A stretch of DNA of 64,000 bases from Angiostrongylus vasorum (lineage: Eukaryota; Nematoda; Chromadorea; Rhabditida; Metastrongylidae), in NCBI GenBank assembly GCA_018806985.1, contig JADANN010000380.1, positions 1,924,501 to 1,988,500 of the forward strand. The letters are read 5' to 3'. Below are positions 23,440 through 35,600 of this stretch, piece by piece; the stretch's first letter is position 1; each line of letters opens with the position of its first letter. The notes under the pieces are model-generated. The model had not been told where the DNA came from. It did no database searches and saw only the letters and a list, made by a program, of their open reading frames with translations. The position numbers and the translations under genes were made by a program.

Positions 23440-23960
23440 TGACACGAAGTTGTTACCAAATTTTTTATTCGGCTAATACTTTCACGTCTGCGTCTTCTGC
23501 ACAGCCGGATTGGTCCGAGTCTGCTGTCCACATTCATTCAATGGGTCTTCTTAATCGCATCGAGTCGAATCCAATGAAGCACCGATATAATGAGGTAACC
23601 CCATTCTGCGGTGCCCTTCTCCATAGGGACGGTTTTTGATTCACTGCCGACTGAGAGTTATATCTTTTTATAACGACATTCCATTCTGCAGCAGTCGATG
23701 TTATATGAGCTAACATACAGTCAAGCAATAATTTAGGAAAAGCTGCTACTTTAACTTAGTCCCAATATGGACAACCAATGTATTTTTTGAAATGTAATCA
23801 GGGTAATCAATGCTCTATTGAGTGTACGTGTACTGGAGTCGATTCAATGTGGTCACGAAGACCCAACATGGGAGGAATGAGTGGTTGTGGAAAGATTCGG
23901 ATCACTCCGGCACTGCAAAGATGAAAAAGTCGAAACGTTAGCTAGAATGCCCTTACGAAA
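23440..23960. repeat. Hammerhead-core repeat with inverted arms (decayed)
   Basis: The left arm (reversed) reads TTTTTTATTCGGCTAATACT with CACGTCTGCGTCTTCTGCAC. The right arm at 23910-23945 reads CTGCAAAGATGAAAAAGTCG then AAACGTTAGC. Both cores are mutated. Confidence 0.45.
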
Positions 23961-24389
23961 TAGCAATCATTCCGGCCTCTTCGTTCACAGCGTTACCGCA
24001 TTAGTAGCTCTTTAGGTTCTAGGGGGGACGAGCCCATTTACTTGTTTTTGAAGAAAAGTATCGTGGACGGTTTACAAATTCCTACTAAGCGGAGTGAATA
24101 TAATCGCGGATGCTTTGTAGGAGTCTCCGGAGTAGATGTGGAGATTCTTTGTTAATGTGATACTTCTTGTTTTTGGGAAGCGAATTCAACGGCCATCCCT
24201 GTGATTTTGTTTTGCTGATCTATCCGGTGTTTAAATCTGTGTCCAGTTTCCAGGGCTTGTTTTCCGATTCGAGGCAGTGTTTTTCCGACTCGTCAAGTCT
24301 TGTAATTAATGTAGTGGTAGACACACGGTAAGCGTGCAGTTTAAGCAGGATTCTGAGGAAAAGAGATATAATGTTTTACTTTTTTATTT

Positions 24390-24760
24390 TCCATCTACTA
24401 CAATTTTTACTGCAGGGTATTATGCGACGTACAACCACGTCGTACAACGATAGAAGTAGTTGAGAGACAGGCGAAACGAAAGATCATCACAGTTTGGTAG
24501 TGAACGCGTTAGTCCCTGGAAAGGGTAATATCGCGTTCGATCTCCGCTACAGACACCTGCGCTCCGATGTTTTTAAAATATCCTTGCATTCGTTGTAGTT
24601 GTACGTCGCATAATACCTTGCTTAAAAATTGTAGGAGGCAGAAAATTAAAAGTTAAACATTGTGATTTCAACTACACTCTCAGCTTAACTGGCTTCAATG
24701 CCGATGTCGGCTTCCCGGATCAATCCCGTTGCCGGGTGATTGCTGATGGCACTAATCGAA
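24390..24760. repeat. Family A repeat, partly palindromic
   Basis: A short forward piece (TTTTTACTGCAGGGTATTAT) is followed by the reverse form, with GAGAGACAGGCGAAACGAAA, CGTTCGATCTCCGCTACAGA, and an AACTGGCTTCAATGCCGATG end. Confidence 0.7.
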
Positions 24761-25479
24761 AGAAGGTATAGTTTGTGCTAGGAAATATGAATGACTTCAA
24801 TATCTTATTTTTTCAAGTAATCTTCTAAAAGCGCTGTTTCTTAGCTGTGACATAGCGAACGGAAGTCATCAAAAGTTATCAAGTTAATTAGTGATTCCAC
24901 ATAAAATTATTGTGCTTGCTTACTTCTAAACGTCTCCACCCCAAAATCACCTCTGTGCTGGTGTCATGTTCAAAGGCGAGTTCAATGTCAGCAAATCATG
25001 GAATTATTAAAATACTTGTCGTGCTGGGTGATTGAAACTTAGAGAACAATAATACGAAATCAAGTGGAGCCCCATTACAGTGCACTGCTATGTGGCTTAC
25101 ATTTCGAATGTCGCTTTAATTCCCGTTCTTCGTTCCTATGAGAATGTCTCTCAGATATATAATAAGAACGAGTCTATGAAGTCACAAATCAAAGTTTTTT
25201 TTAATAGCCATCAAAAAGTGGGTATGAGGTCAACTAAACAGCGTTTTAAAACAGAAGACCAGTCATAAAGCAAAATGTGTTTACCTGTCAACAAAAAGGC
25301 ATAGTAAAACCAGGAACGGGGATCTCTTCGACCGTGAAAGGAAAGGAAGCGTGGATGAGAATGATTGCCATGTAGTCGAAGCTGTCGGATTCAGCTGACA
25401 ACGTCACCAACAGCAGCGTATTACCCGAACTACTGCGATATCCTGACGACCGCCCTCCCGAAAAACAACAAAGACATGA

Positions 25480-25675
25480 ATTACAACCACAACGATGCTG
25501 AGATATCCGCAAAAGTTGGACCCCGGGTGCGCGAGACCCTGAAAGAGAAGTCCTGGTTCGAGCTAGCCTGGGGTCCAAGTTCTGCGAATGTCTCAGCAAC
25601 ATTGCAGCTGTAATTCGCATCATAGCTGCAGTAAAAAAATATAGTAGGCAGGAAATAAAAGGTTAGCAAAGGCAA
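25480..25675. repeat. Short palindromic family A copy
   Basis: CACAACGATGCTGAGATATC is mirrored by AATGTCTCAGCAACATTGCA, so the whole unit can form a hairpin. It ends in AGTAGGCAGGAAATAAAAGG. Confidence 0.65.
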
Positions 25676-25816
25676 GAATATTGTGGAATAATTAACACCT
25701 TTATGACGGCGGCTATTTTTCGCGTGTCAGCTACGGGGGACCGAATATTATAGAAGCGGGATCTGAATGTGTACTGAAACCAAGATGTATGCTCCGAAAC
25801 CGACGGCAGCGTATAT

Positions 25817-26112
25817 AAAGGATAAAGGATAAAGCTCCAAGGATAAAGCACTCGGCGCTGACCAATCCCTGAGAGATGCGCCATGCATTCGACTTGATTA
25901 AGCATCGTTTGAAGGTGATTGAATGCATATCTGGCCTTTACAATGACTCACAGTGGCCTACCGATGTATCGAGCCATTGACGCTATCCTCTCAAACAAGT
26001 CTAGTACCAATTCTCCGACCTCGGAGGGATGGAGGGCTTGGTAGGCCATGGATGCGGGGATCAATTCCACGTGTGTGTTGTAGAGCACTCCTGACCGCTG
26101 CGCTACACGCGA
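25817..26112 (-). repeat. Family B SINE-like copy
   Basis: Tail AAAGGATAAAGGATAAAGCT, central domain CAAACAAGTCTAGTACCAAT, B-box region GGGGATCAATTCCACG, and head CCGCTGCGCTACACGCGACC, all in reverse. Confidence 0.82.
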
Positions 26113-26609
26113 CCTATATCCTAGCAGCGTACGTACTGGCATCAGTTGGGCATGGTCGAAAAAGAGCTAGCAAGAAATACAACGCACTATATAACATGCG
26201 AGTGATGAACAACGTCAGCGCTTTCGACATTAGTATACAGCATCGACATATAACGCTGGAAGCTGGCTTTATTCCTAACAACGACCATGATTTCTCGATC
26301 ATCAGAGAATTTGAGGCCTTTTGAACAGAGTGCATTCATGGAAGAGGCTTTGGTGCATCGCTTCGTGTATATTTGTATGAAATATCTTTCAACCTTAAAT
26401 TCTTAGGAATTAGAAATTTCAAAAAATGAGGACGAAATTTAAATCTCTGAATTTTGCAGCGCAAGGGCAGCAGCTACAACAACTAACGATAGGTTGCATA
26501 GCACTATAGTGTCGTGCGCTACTAAAGTTATTTCTTTAGTTGTTTTCGCGTCCGAAATATAAATCTCATCGAAAAAAAGTGGAAAACTATTTGCCACGGT
26601 TTTTAACTT

Positions 26610-27025
26610 AATACTTACTACCTAGTCTTTTTAATGGCAGGGTATGTGGCGAAATATACCTTCAATGATGCAGAGATATTTGCAAAACCCTGGACCAGAG
26701 GTGGCTGCGGTGGGGAACGAACAGGCTATTACCCTTTCCGAGGGCTAACGCATTCACCACCACACCATGCGGGTCCTTCGTTTCGCCTATCTCTCAGATA
26801 GTTCTATCGATCAGTGCCATCAGCAATCATCCGTCAAAGGGAATGATCTGGGGGAGCCCAAATAGGCAATCAATGCAGTTAGACCCAGTGAAACGCAAGA
26901 CCCACATGGTGTGGTGGTGAACGCGTTAGCCCCCGGAAAGGATAATAGCACGTTCGTTCTCAACCGCGGACACCTTTGGTCCGAAGTTTTGCACATATCT
27001 CAGCATCATTGAAGTTATTTTTCAT
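26610..27025. repeat. Palindromic family A repeat
   Basis: The forward half starts CTTACTACCTAGTCTTTTTA. The reverse half starts near 26890 (GAAACGCAAGACCCACATGG) and ends CATATCTCAGCATCATTGAAG. Confidence 0.8.
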
Positions 27026-27351
27026 GGACTTCGGAAAACTAGATTTCACCTTGAAAGAAAGAATAAATTACATCCTCAAGATAAATCCGTAGATCGTAGT
27101 GGTTTCCATTTCAACAAGTAAGGTTTGACATGAACTAGGATAAGCCGATGGAAGATGGAAGCGGACAGCATTTTTTGCACCAGGTGCATTGAATCCAATG
27201 CATGCTGGGCGTTACATGCGAAACCGATCATGGCTGCCATACTTGAATCTTCAGGTTACAACTATTATTCTCTCGTCGGAATACATCGTTGTATTCAAGT
27301 TTTTGTTTCCTAAAATATTCCACTGTTCTACGAGCATGACTACGAGCATAA

Positions 27352-27633
27352 AGAATAAAAACAGGATAAAGCTCTCGGCGTTGATCAATCCCTGAGGGAT
27401 GTGCCATGCATTCGACTTCATTACGCACCGTTTGGAGGTGAATGAATGCATATCTGGCCTTTACAATGACTAGTGGTGGCCTACCGATGTATCAAGCCTG
27501 TGCTGCTATCCTCCCAGACAAGCCTGGTAATAATTTGCCGATCGCGGAGGTATGGAAGGCTTGGTGGGCCAGTGGCGCAAGGATCGATTCCACGTGTGTT
27601 GCAGGGGGACCTCCGACTAGTGCGCCATAAACG
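27352..27633 (-). repeat. Family B SINE-like copy
   Basis: Tail AAAACAGGATAAAGCTCTCG, the ATGTGCCATGCATTCGACTT block, central domain CAGACAAGCCTGGTAATAAT, and head CTAGTGCGCCATAAACG, all reversed. Confidence 0.8.
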
Positions 27634-27739
27634 CTCTATAAACTGTACAAACTTGTATAATATACCTGTCATATATCCTTCCACATATTGACTTAAAGAG
27701 GATGCAAAAAAGAAAGAACGGCAATACATTTCTACATTC

Positions 27740-27810
27740 ATAAGAGTACACGAGATTGTTACAATTCTTTATTCGGCTAACGCTCCGGCGCCTTGTTCAG
27801 AGTGTTGTTC
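27740..27810 (-). repeat. Hammerhead-core repeat fragment abutting the RTE relic
   Basis: On the minus strand: CTGAACAAGGCGCCGGAGCG, TTAGCCGAATAAAG, then the family end ATTGTAACAATCTCGTGTAC. The GAAA box is GGAG, so the core is dead. Confidence 0.5.
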
Positions 27811-27814
27811 GATT

Positions 27815-29290
27815 CCTCACCGACGAAATAGCTTGCAGGATTTCGGAAACAAGAATCGGTGGATGACACACCCATCCTCCTTCATTTCATTTGAGGGCAG
27901 GAAGACGTGGTTATTAAAGAGATCTGAGTAGCAATCGTGAATGGTTTTCTCCACTTCCTTTCTATAAGCGGTAATTGTTCCGTCTAGGCGTCGAAGTGCA
28001 AAGACCTTGGTTTTGTAATTGGCGAAGTTTCTGTGGGCCGTGCGAATGTTTTTCCCAGCCTATGCAGCTTCGATCATAACTACTGCTTTTCTCCCTTTAA
28101 GATCTTCTTTTTATCGCCTGTCTGCATTGTTTTGGAAGTTCGTATGTGAGTTGGTGGTTGCCTGTAGCTTGTGCGATTCCACGCTGGAGTATGAGCTCGA
28201 GTGTTTCTGGAGACAGACGTCTCTTGGTGAGTTTCGAACTCTCACCTTTCATAGCGCTAACGTGAAGATGTTGAATGAGTCGATCGTATTCTTCGTCGAT
28301 GTTATCGACCACAGCATCTTCCCAACAGCTGACTAATGAATTGAATAAGTCCCAGTTTATGGTGACTTCAGGATTTCGTTTTTTTGAATTTGGCAGCCTT
28401 TTTCTTCTTTCCACGAGAAATAAAGTATTGCACCAAGGAGGCGATGGTCTGGTCCCGTATAGAATTTTGAGACAACAGCGCATCGGTTGGACAAAACCTT
28501 CAATTTACTATGATGTAGTCTATTTCGTTATAGTTCCCTCCACTGGAAGATTCCACGTCCAGCGTTGCGGGTGGGGCTTCTGGAAATGCAAGTCACCTTG
28601 AATGTTCTTGGTTGTCGTGATAAACACACAAAGCCTCCTTGTTCCATTCCAATCCGTGGGTCCCTAGTGCTGCGTTCTTTAGACGGTATTCTAGGTCCAA
28701 TCTTAGCGTTAAAATCTCCAATGATGACCTTGAAGAATGTATGGTCTTCTCAAGTCCATATGGAACGCTTCGACTTCTTCGTCGTAGTTTGATGTCGGTT
28801 CGTAAAAAAACGAAAGTTGTCAAAGTCGTTATTGATTCACATCTCTTCAATCGTAAACGTCCTATTCGGGTTGTTAATTGTTCGAATGAATCGATGTTCA
28901 TGGCAATGACGAGAACGCCGACGCCGCCGACTCCTCTATTTGTTGCATGTTCCAAGGCACAGTTCATCTCCAGTTTCATAGACGCCGCTGAATGGGTGGC
29001 ATCTTCTCGTCTCCGCCAGTCCGATGACATTTTTACCTTATCATTCTCGCCTGCATGATCAACTTCTGTCGAGGACTCAGATGCAAGTGTGCGTACATTG
29101 TAGCTACAGATCGTCACCATAGTCCTTTGCGATTTAGGCAGTCTCAGAGTGGCCCTGAGATCTTAGCAGCCTCTCCGTACTCGTCCTACCCAACGTTGCC
29201 GTATCGTGGACTCAATCGAACTCAGGAGAATGAGGCCCGTTTAATTTACTGAGTTTAGCTTTTTGTTACCCGCCCTATAGCTTGCTGAGC
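27815..29290 (-). mobile_element. Degraded RTE-like endonuclease/reverse-transcriptase element
   Basis: Minus-strand frames recover pieces of a hookworm-type non-LTR polyprotein. These are the endonuclease start MVTICSYNVRTLASES (29120), RGVGGVGVLV, DSFEQLTTRIGRLRLKRC, GTHGLEWN, then NWDLFNSLVSCWEDAV, NIDEEYDRLIQHL and TKRRLSPETLELILQRG (about 28200-28360), and finally NFANYKTKVFALRRLDGT (about 27970). Stops and frameshifts break it throughout. The catalytic RT core (FADD region) and everything 3' of it are absent. The sequence above 29120 may be its 5' untranslated region. It is a pseudogene. Confidence 0.8.
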
Positions 29291-29292
29291 TT

Positions 29293-29740
29293 TTAACGTG
29301 GGTTCTGGGTATACTCACGGATAGCTTGCCAATCTCTCAGAGTAGATGAGAAACGTACTTGTTGGAGGTAAGTACCGCCGCCTTTCATACAGTTCACTGT
29401 TACTTGATTGCAGGTTTTTGGCCCAATTGACTCATAGAATATAATCCGCATAAACGAGAACACATCGGTGCCCGCACGCATAAATACGTGCTTGCAGACA
29501 GAAAGCGTGTGCCAAATAGCAGTGGCAGAAGCAGGGCGTCCATGCCCTGTATCCACTTGCGTCTCAGGGGGAGGAAAGGTCGCTTCTATCCCGCGATAAA
29601 CCCTCTGTCCGCCACCTGGGGAGGTCCCACGTTGCCTCGCGACTAAGCGGCACGAGATCCCTCCATGAAGGCCACCCAAGGGTCCATGCGAGAAATACAT
29701 GTAATTCGTGGCGTTCAGCTCTAAAGACATCGGCGGTTAT
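29293..29740. repeat. Unclassified GC-richer, repeat-like segment
   Basis: The composition differs sharply from the flanks. It includes GGCAGAAGCAGGGCGTCCATG, a GGGGAGGTCCCACG block, and CCATGAAGGCCACCCAAGGG. The minus-strand ORF 29293-29730 has no recognisable domain. I take it as mobile or repeat sequence, but no second copy is in the window. Confidence 0.4.
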
Positions 29741-30232
29741 ATTGTCGTATCTTGGAGCTGTGCCCTGTTCACGCTTTCTATCCTAGCTCGAATATCAAGG
29801 GGTAGAATCCGGGGAGGTGTTTCATCAGTCGAGAATTTCGGGGATGGGTGAAGAACTTTCCCGTTATAAATTCCAAATCATGGAGGGATGTAGTGCTAGT
29901 ACCATGTTCGTTCATCAGGGTGGACAGCGGAACATTACTGTCGCATAGATCCCTATGGCAGTTCTTCAGGCCAGATCGTTTTTAAGATGCTTCCAACAAC
30001 TTTTTTCTGCCTTCATCAATTTCTCTTCTACAGCAATCACATGGAATTTGATCCAACCAGCGTCCTCAAGAAGATTACGAAAGGCCATGTCTGAAGGAAC
30101 TATTCTGGTTTTATAGGTTCAGACCAAGAAGCAGTCTCTGTGGCGTCTCGTGGGCGTGCCCGTTTTGACCGTTTCCAATTACGTCCTGTGCCGACGTTGT
30201 AGACGGCAGCATCCAGAGTACGGGGTTTTGAG

Positions 30233-30545
30233 GCAGGAATTTTGCTGATTTAGCCACTGTGGTTTCCTGGAGTCTCGAGGTCAGGCTAGCCAAATCTTTC
30301 CTCAGGTCGTCACCAACCCAGGCAGCCGCTGAACTTGTGGACTAGAGGTCTGCCACAATGCGGTTAATTTGATGCTAAGGGGAGCGTGATTCCTGGTACT
30401 GGCTTACTATTAGCTGGGCCTTCGAATAGAAACGTCGGACTCCTCAACGCGAGAGACCCTGCTAACCTTCCGCTCTACATCGCAGTCCGCACCCAGGAAA
30501 ACCTCCCAATCATGATGAAGCGGTAAACCGTTGGAAGGGTTCAAG
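30233..30545 (-). repeat. Family D repeat, reverse orientation
   Basis: TAGCCACTGTGGTTTCCTGG, the TACATCGCAGTCCGCACCCA block, and the right end ATGATGAAGCGGTAAACCGT are reverse complements of family D landmarks. Confidence 0.75.
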
Positions 30546-30839
30546 GTAGCGAAAAGAATAAATACTCAGTATCTACAAAAAGCTTAGCCATCTTTTTAGA
30601 ACGTCCAATCTTCTTCCAACAATAATTCTTTACATATCCATGTTTGCTTGCACTTCATTACAGAACTTCAGCTACGCAAATTCCAGAGGATTTTCACTAA
30701 AGTGTAAATTTCTTGCCTTCCTTCATATTCCAGTCTCCACTCCTCAAATCAAACATATGGCAGTGATTTTGCTGTCTTTTCTTGATGACTACCATTGCTT
30801 TTAGGTACACACAAAGCATTTCTTTATGAAATCCTAACA

Positions 30840-31020
30840 AATTGTTTACTTTCCCTTTCCGAGAGCTCACGTGTTACTCACGGCACCACTGAAGCTCTCG
30901 TTCTGCCTTTCTCTTGCAGCTGGTCATATTATCCTAACAGTGCCCTCAGCAATCACCCGTCAACGGGAATGATCTGGAGAGCAAAAATCGGCATTAAACC
31001 CAGTCAAGCTGAGTTGTAGT
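30840..31020. repeat. Partial family A copy
   Basis: Begins TTTACTTTCCCTTTCCGAGA and ends CATTAAACCCAGTCAAGCTG. It lacks the 5' third. Confidence 0.6.
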
Positions 31021-31048
31021 CGAAATGACGAATAATGCGGAGCAATAA

Positions 31049-31425
31049 CGGGGCGGATAGCACAGTGGTAGTGATGTCCGCCATCACGAGTACGGTACCA
31101 GCTCCATTCCGCTCCGGCCCAACCAAGCCTCTCATCCTTCCGGGGTCGAAAAAATTGGTACCGGACTTGTCTGGGAGAAAAACCACTCTCTGCACTCTGA
31201 TTGGGAACACTCCAGCTCGGCTATCTCAGGACTCCACGGAGAATTGCTCGATCAGCATTCTACAACATTCAAGATTAAATGAAAATGCTCAAGAAACAGC
31301 CGAAGCCACACGTGAAAAAAGTGGAAGGTTTTCGTGGACATCGGATGTGAGGGAACAAATCGAGTAATAGAAGTGCTGGGATCCTCACAGTAGACGTGAA
31401 GGCGGGTCATATAAATAAATAAAAT
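31049..31425 (+). repeat. Family C tRNA-derived SINE-like copy
   Basis: Head GGGGCGGATAGCACAGTGGT (A-box-like). The B-box region is decayed (CCAGCTCCATTCCGCTCC). Central domain CCGGGGTCGAAAAAATTGGT with ACCGGACTTGTCTGGGAG. A 3' body contains AGAATTGCTCGATCAGCATT, then GAAGTGCTGGGATCCTCACA, and an AAATAAATAAAATAAATAAT tail. Confidence 0.85.
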
Positions 31426-31539
31426 AAATAATGTGATCGAAATCACAATATGTAACTCTTTACCTACTGCTCATTACTTTTTTCACGGCAAGGCAATATG
31501 TAAAACACATTTGCACTAAACAAAAAAATGACCTTATAG

Positions 31540-31945
31540 CCACAATTTTGACTTATTATTTACTGCCTACTCTCTTTAGCGGCAGGGTATATATTGCGAA
31601 ATATAACATTAATGATGCTGAGATATTTGCAAATTTCGGGACCGCAGGTGTCTACGGTGGGGAACGAACGCGCTATTGTCCTTTTCCGGGGAGTAGGCGC
31701 TCACCACCACACCATGCGGGTCCTTCGTTTTCGCCTGTCTCTCAGCTAGTTCTATTGATCTTTTGCCATCAGCAATCACCCGTCAATAAAACTAGCTGAG
31801 AGACAGGCGAAACGAAGGACACGCATGGTGTGGTGATGAGCGCGCTACTCCCCCGGAAAGGACAATAGCGCGTTCGTTCCCCACCGTAGACACCTGCGAT
31901 CCCGAGTTTTGATAATATCTCAGCATCATTAAAGTTAACCTTATA
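31540..31945. repeat. Perfectly paired palindromic family A repeat
   Basis: The forward half 31549-31790 is followed by its near-exact reverse complement from 31790 to about 31930 (CTAGCTGAGAGACAGGCGAA ... TATCTCAGCATCATTAAAGT). A hairpin of roughly 150-nt arms is possible. Confidence 0.82.
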
Positions 31946-31949
31946 GCGT

Positions 31950-32610
31950 TCTCTCAGAAATTGCTCTGGTTGTGGTTCAAACTCTTGCAGAACAGTCAGA
32001 TTACTTGTTCATTTATCTCTAATATATTTGCACAGTGCTTAATAATAGCCTATTTATAGAATATTTAGAAAAAAAAACGCACAATCTACGTAGAAAAGCA
32101 TTTCCAACTAGAGGTCCGGTGTTCTTTTTTAAAACAGGCCCCGCCTCTCTGCACATCGTTCCAGTTGCATAAGTTGTTAACATTCATATTAAAAAAAAAC
32201 CAACGGAAAAGGATCTCTCATGTCAGTGATATTGAACACCGGGGAAGAACAAATTTAAAACTACGAACTGAGATAAATAATTCATATGAAGAAAACAACT
32301 GAGAAGGGATAAGAAGAAGGCAATCAAAGAACACAAGATTACACAACATAGCTTTTTCACAGAATTTTGGAATGTGTTTTAGTAAGGGATATACCTATCT
32401 ACCATCAGTGTTCCAAAAAAGCTACACAATACACGAAACAAATTCTATACAACAATAATGTTCGGAAGGCCAGAGCTGAGATTAGGCACCACTAAGCAGC
32501 AGCAGTAAGTGGGCTGCCATTCACAACAAGCTTCACGATGTTAATCCACCAACAATGCAAAGATGAGCTGGATAATAAAGAAAAGAAAACCCCTAGTAAA
32601 TGTTAGAAAG
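31950..32610. other. EMC2 3' flank, nothing further recognised
   Basis: AT-rich. No AATAAA was found within 200 nt of the EMC2 stop on the minus strand. Confidence 0.4.
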
Positions 32611-35600
32611 TTATTTTGAGGTAGCCAGTTGAGCTCTCATCTGCTTTACTGCATCCATAACAAGAGATATGCTAGGATTTGCATCGGTTGATTCAACCTG
32701 AAATGTTAAGTGCCAGTTTTGTTCGTAGTGATCTCCGTACTCCGCTTAGTATCCATTGAATACCTAGTGGCAGATAGGATGTGCACCTAATCAGCGACGA
32801 CTTCGGTTTTTTGACAACTACGATAATTTGTCGACAACAAGGGCATCTGAGGGACTTAGCACTTGATAGGCCTGTAGATAAGCAGAATTTATTTCATCTC
32901 CATTAGGACGCACAATTTTTAATCTAATTGACTTCATTTAACGTCCCTGGCAAGAGCTTATAGAGAAAAGCAAATTGCAGCAAGCAAGAGAATTGCACGG
33001 TAGCTGCAAAAACAGTTTCGGTCACCCTTCGTGGGCAGGATAGCCATCTGCGAGGTCTGCCTTATTTCCACTATTTTCGAAAATATGTTTCCAGGGGTTT
33101 ATAAAACACAAAAAATTGCAGTACACTTATATCACGAATCCCGTGCTATGTTGGTTAAAACAGCAAAAAAGATGGCCGGCAGCAGAATACTGCATTCGCA
33201 AAAAGCCTCGAAGACATTTCATTAGACCGGTTCTTTCTTACGATGGCTCTGAGAGTTATTTCTTTTTGTGATGTCCTATGTCATTCGCTAAAAGTCATCG
33301 AACATGGAGTTCCAAATGGGGTAAACTTCCATTCTTGCGGCAGTGTGATCCGAACATGATTAATGAACCGTGGGATATGCAACAGCATTAGAGTCTTTTG
33401 GCAAACTGCTCACAGTCCTCGATTTATTATACTTTTACTTACCAATCAAATATGAAAACGATTCCAGAACCATTCACAAGAGGTCCACACCTTCTTTGGT
33501 GGTGAACAGAGCCCCTTCCCAAATTGTGACATGATCGGATCCAACAAAACTGTTGCTTCACCTTTTATCTGTGAAAATGTAACTGATTTCCATTTGAGGA
33601 TCTTATTACACAGTGTTAATTTTCGCAGTTTTTTCTTTCATAAGTGAATGTCCGGGAAAGGGCGAGCTTTAAAGAATCCCAATGAGAAAGTTCTAATTTC
33701 ATTTCGACCTCTCGCATTCATTATATTTTCCTATTCAGAAACTGGAGTCTTTGACAATTTCATAAGGATATTATTCACTGAGCATAACTTCCTGCGAATG
33801 CCTTCATAACAGTTCACGTGATGGACACTGGACGACAAAAACCTACGCTGTTGAATTCTTGTAATGGAATCATCGCAGCATGGGGAATATGTTGGGGACA
33901 TATCATTCTACTTGCTATTCCGTTTTTATAGTGCGATTAGCTGATACCTGAAGTAATTTGCGAACTGTAGAAGATCGTGAAAACAAGTGTCAGAAACAAC
34001 TATATTCCATATTAAGAGGAACAAGAAGCCGCTTCCAAATTGTCTATTAGCCATTTCTTCATTCGACATCAATGAAGTCCGTTGCAACAAAGGTTTTGAC
34101 CGATCCTAAGGGTTATGGTTTTCGTCGATGTTCTAAAGTTCCTTGAAGATTACTCAGATGTTATCAAGTCGAAATAATAGGCTATCACTGATCTTTTTGA
34201 GCTGGTGAGACTTTGTCACCCTACAACAAGATGTTTTCCAACACAACAGCACCACAACATATGAAAATGTAAACACAACTATAATTCTTGAAACTCTAAA
34301 TAGATCTCATTCCAGAAAACTACTAAAAACACACATACCTCCTCATATCTAGCAAGTATCTTTTCGGCAGCTGCTCCACCGGAAGCCACTAAGTTCCGCT
34401 TTTTTTCCCCTCCTGAGCCTTTCATATGATTTGCTAGGTAGGTGGAACAAAGAACGATCCCATATAATGCACGAAGATCAGCAGGGTTCAGCTTAGTCGC
34501 TTGTTCATAATATGCACGCGCAAGCTCGATATTCTCTAGGCCACCTTGACTGTATCGTATATCAGCCAGACGTCGTAGATAGAGAGTATTGAGAGGCTGC
34601 AAATTACATCAATAGATTTAACTGCTGTTATCACAAATAATTCCTCTCAAAGGTTTACCGCCTCATCGCTGGGAGATGTTCTTGGGTGTCTGGTTGCGAG
34701 GAACAGCGGCAGTATTCATCTCCACGGCACGGTCTCCCAAGCTGAGGAGCCCGGCGTTTACATCAGGAAGACCAGCTAAGAGTAAACCAATACCAGGATC
34801 CACCACCACCCTGGTATCAGTTTAGCTGCACGGTGACAAATCTCCCTCTGATCCACAAGGGCGGCGACTGTATGTGGAGGTGACGGCCTGGGGCAAACTT
34901 TGGGTTTGCCGACCTGGGGACTCCAGGGAACCACAATGGCTAAACCAGCAAAACTCCGAAAAAATGGAGATTGTGTTGGGCCCACACAACTAGTGAGGAC
35001 GGATCCTCCAAGTATCCAAGAAAGTATTACAAATAATTAAGTTTGCTGCGCAGAATGATACGGATGTTTTAAGTGGGAATGATACTTTAAAAAGTTGAGA
35101 GGTTAAAATGTCTTACATCGTACATGAATCATGCGACTCATGTGATAGCGAAAGCATTCAGACACGTAAATGAAATACTGCAACTCACAGCAGCAAGAAC
35201 ACATTCTTCTAAACAGTGCGCAGCTTTGGCGAAATCGGACTCGGCAAGGAACAAGTCACTAAGCTGTAGCCAAGCCTCGGAATCATTAAGAAATATCTGG
35301 AACACAACAATGACTTAGAACATGAACAAATTTGTCGACATTAAGAAAGAATTGTTGATTCAAAAACCACACACACACACACCTTCAGATATCCATTGAG
35401 TTCACGAATAGCATCAAGTCGCAATCCTTGTGCCAACAAAAGGGCAACCTTTCTTTTTCGGAAAGACTGAATGCTGCTGACATTAGAGTAGTCAAAGTAA
35501 ACACAAGACTGCTCTAATAATCAGAAAAAGTGGAAAGAAAAATAAGAACTAACATTGTTAGTGGGGTCGTCCTCTATAAGGCGCTCATAGAGAGTCAAAG

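Noticed and set aside
35370..35392. CRISPR or satellite array from the CA run
   Set aside because: It is a plain dinucleotide microsatellite forming the EMC2 exon 5 donor region.
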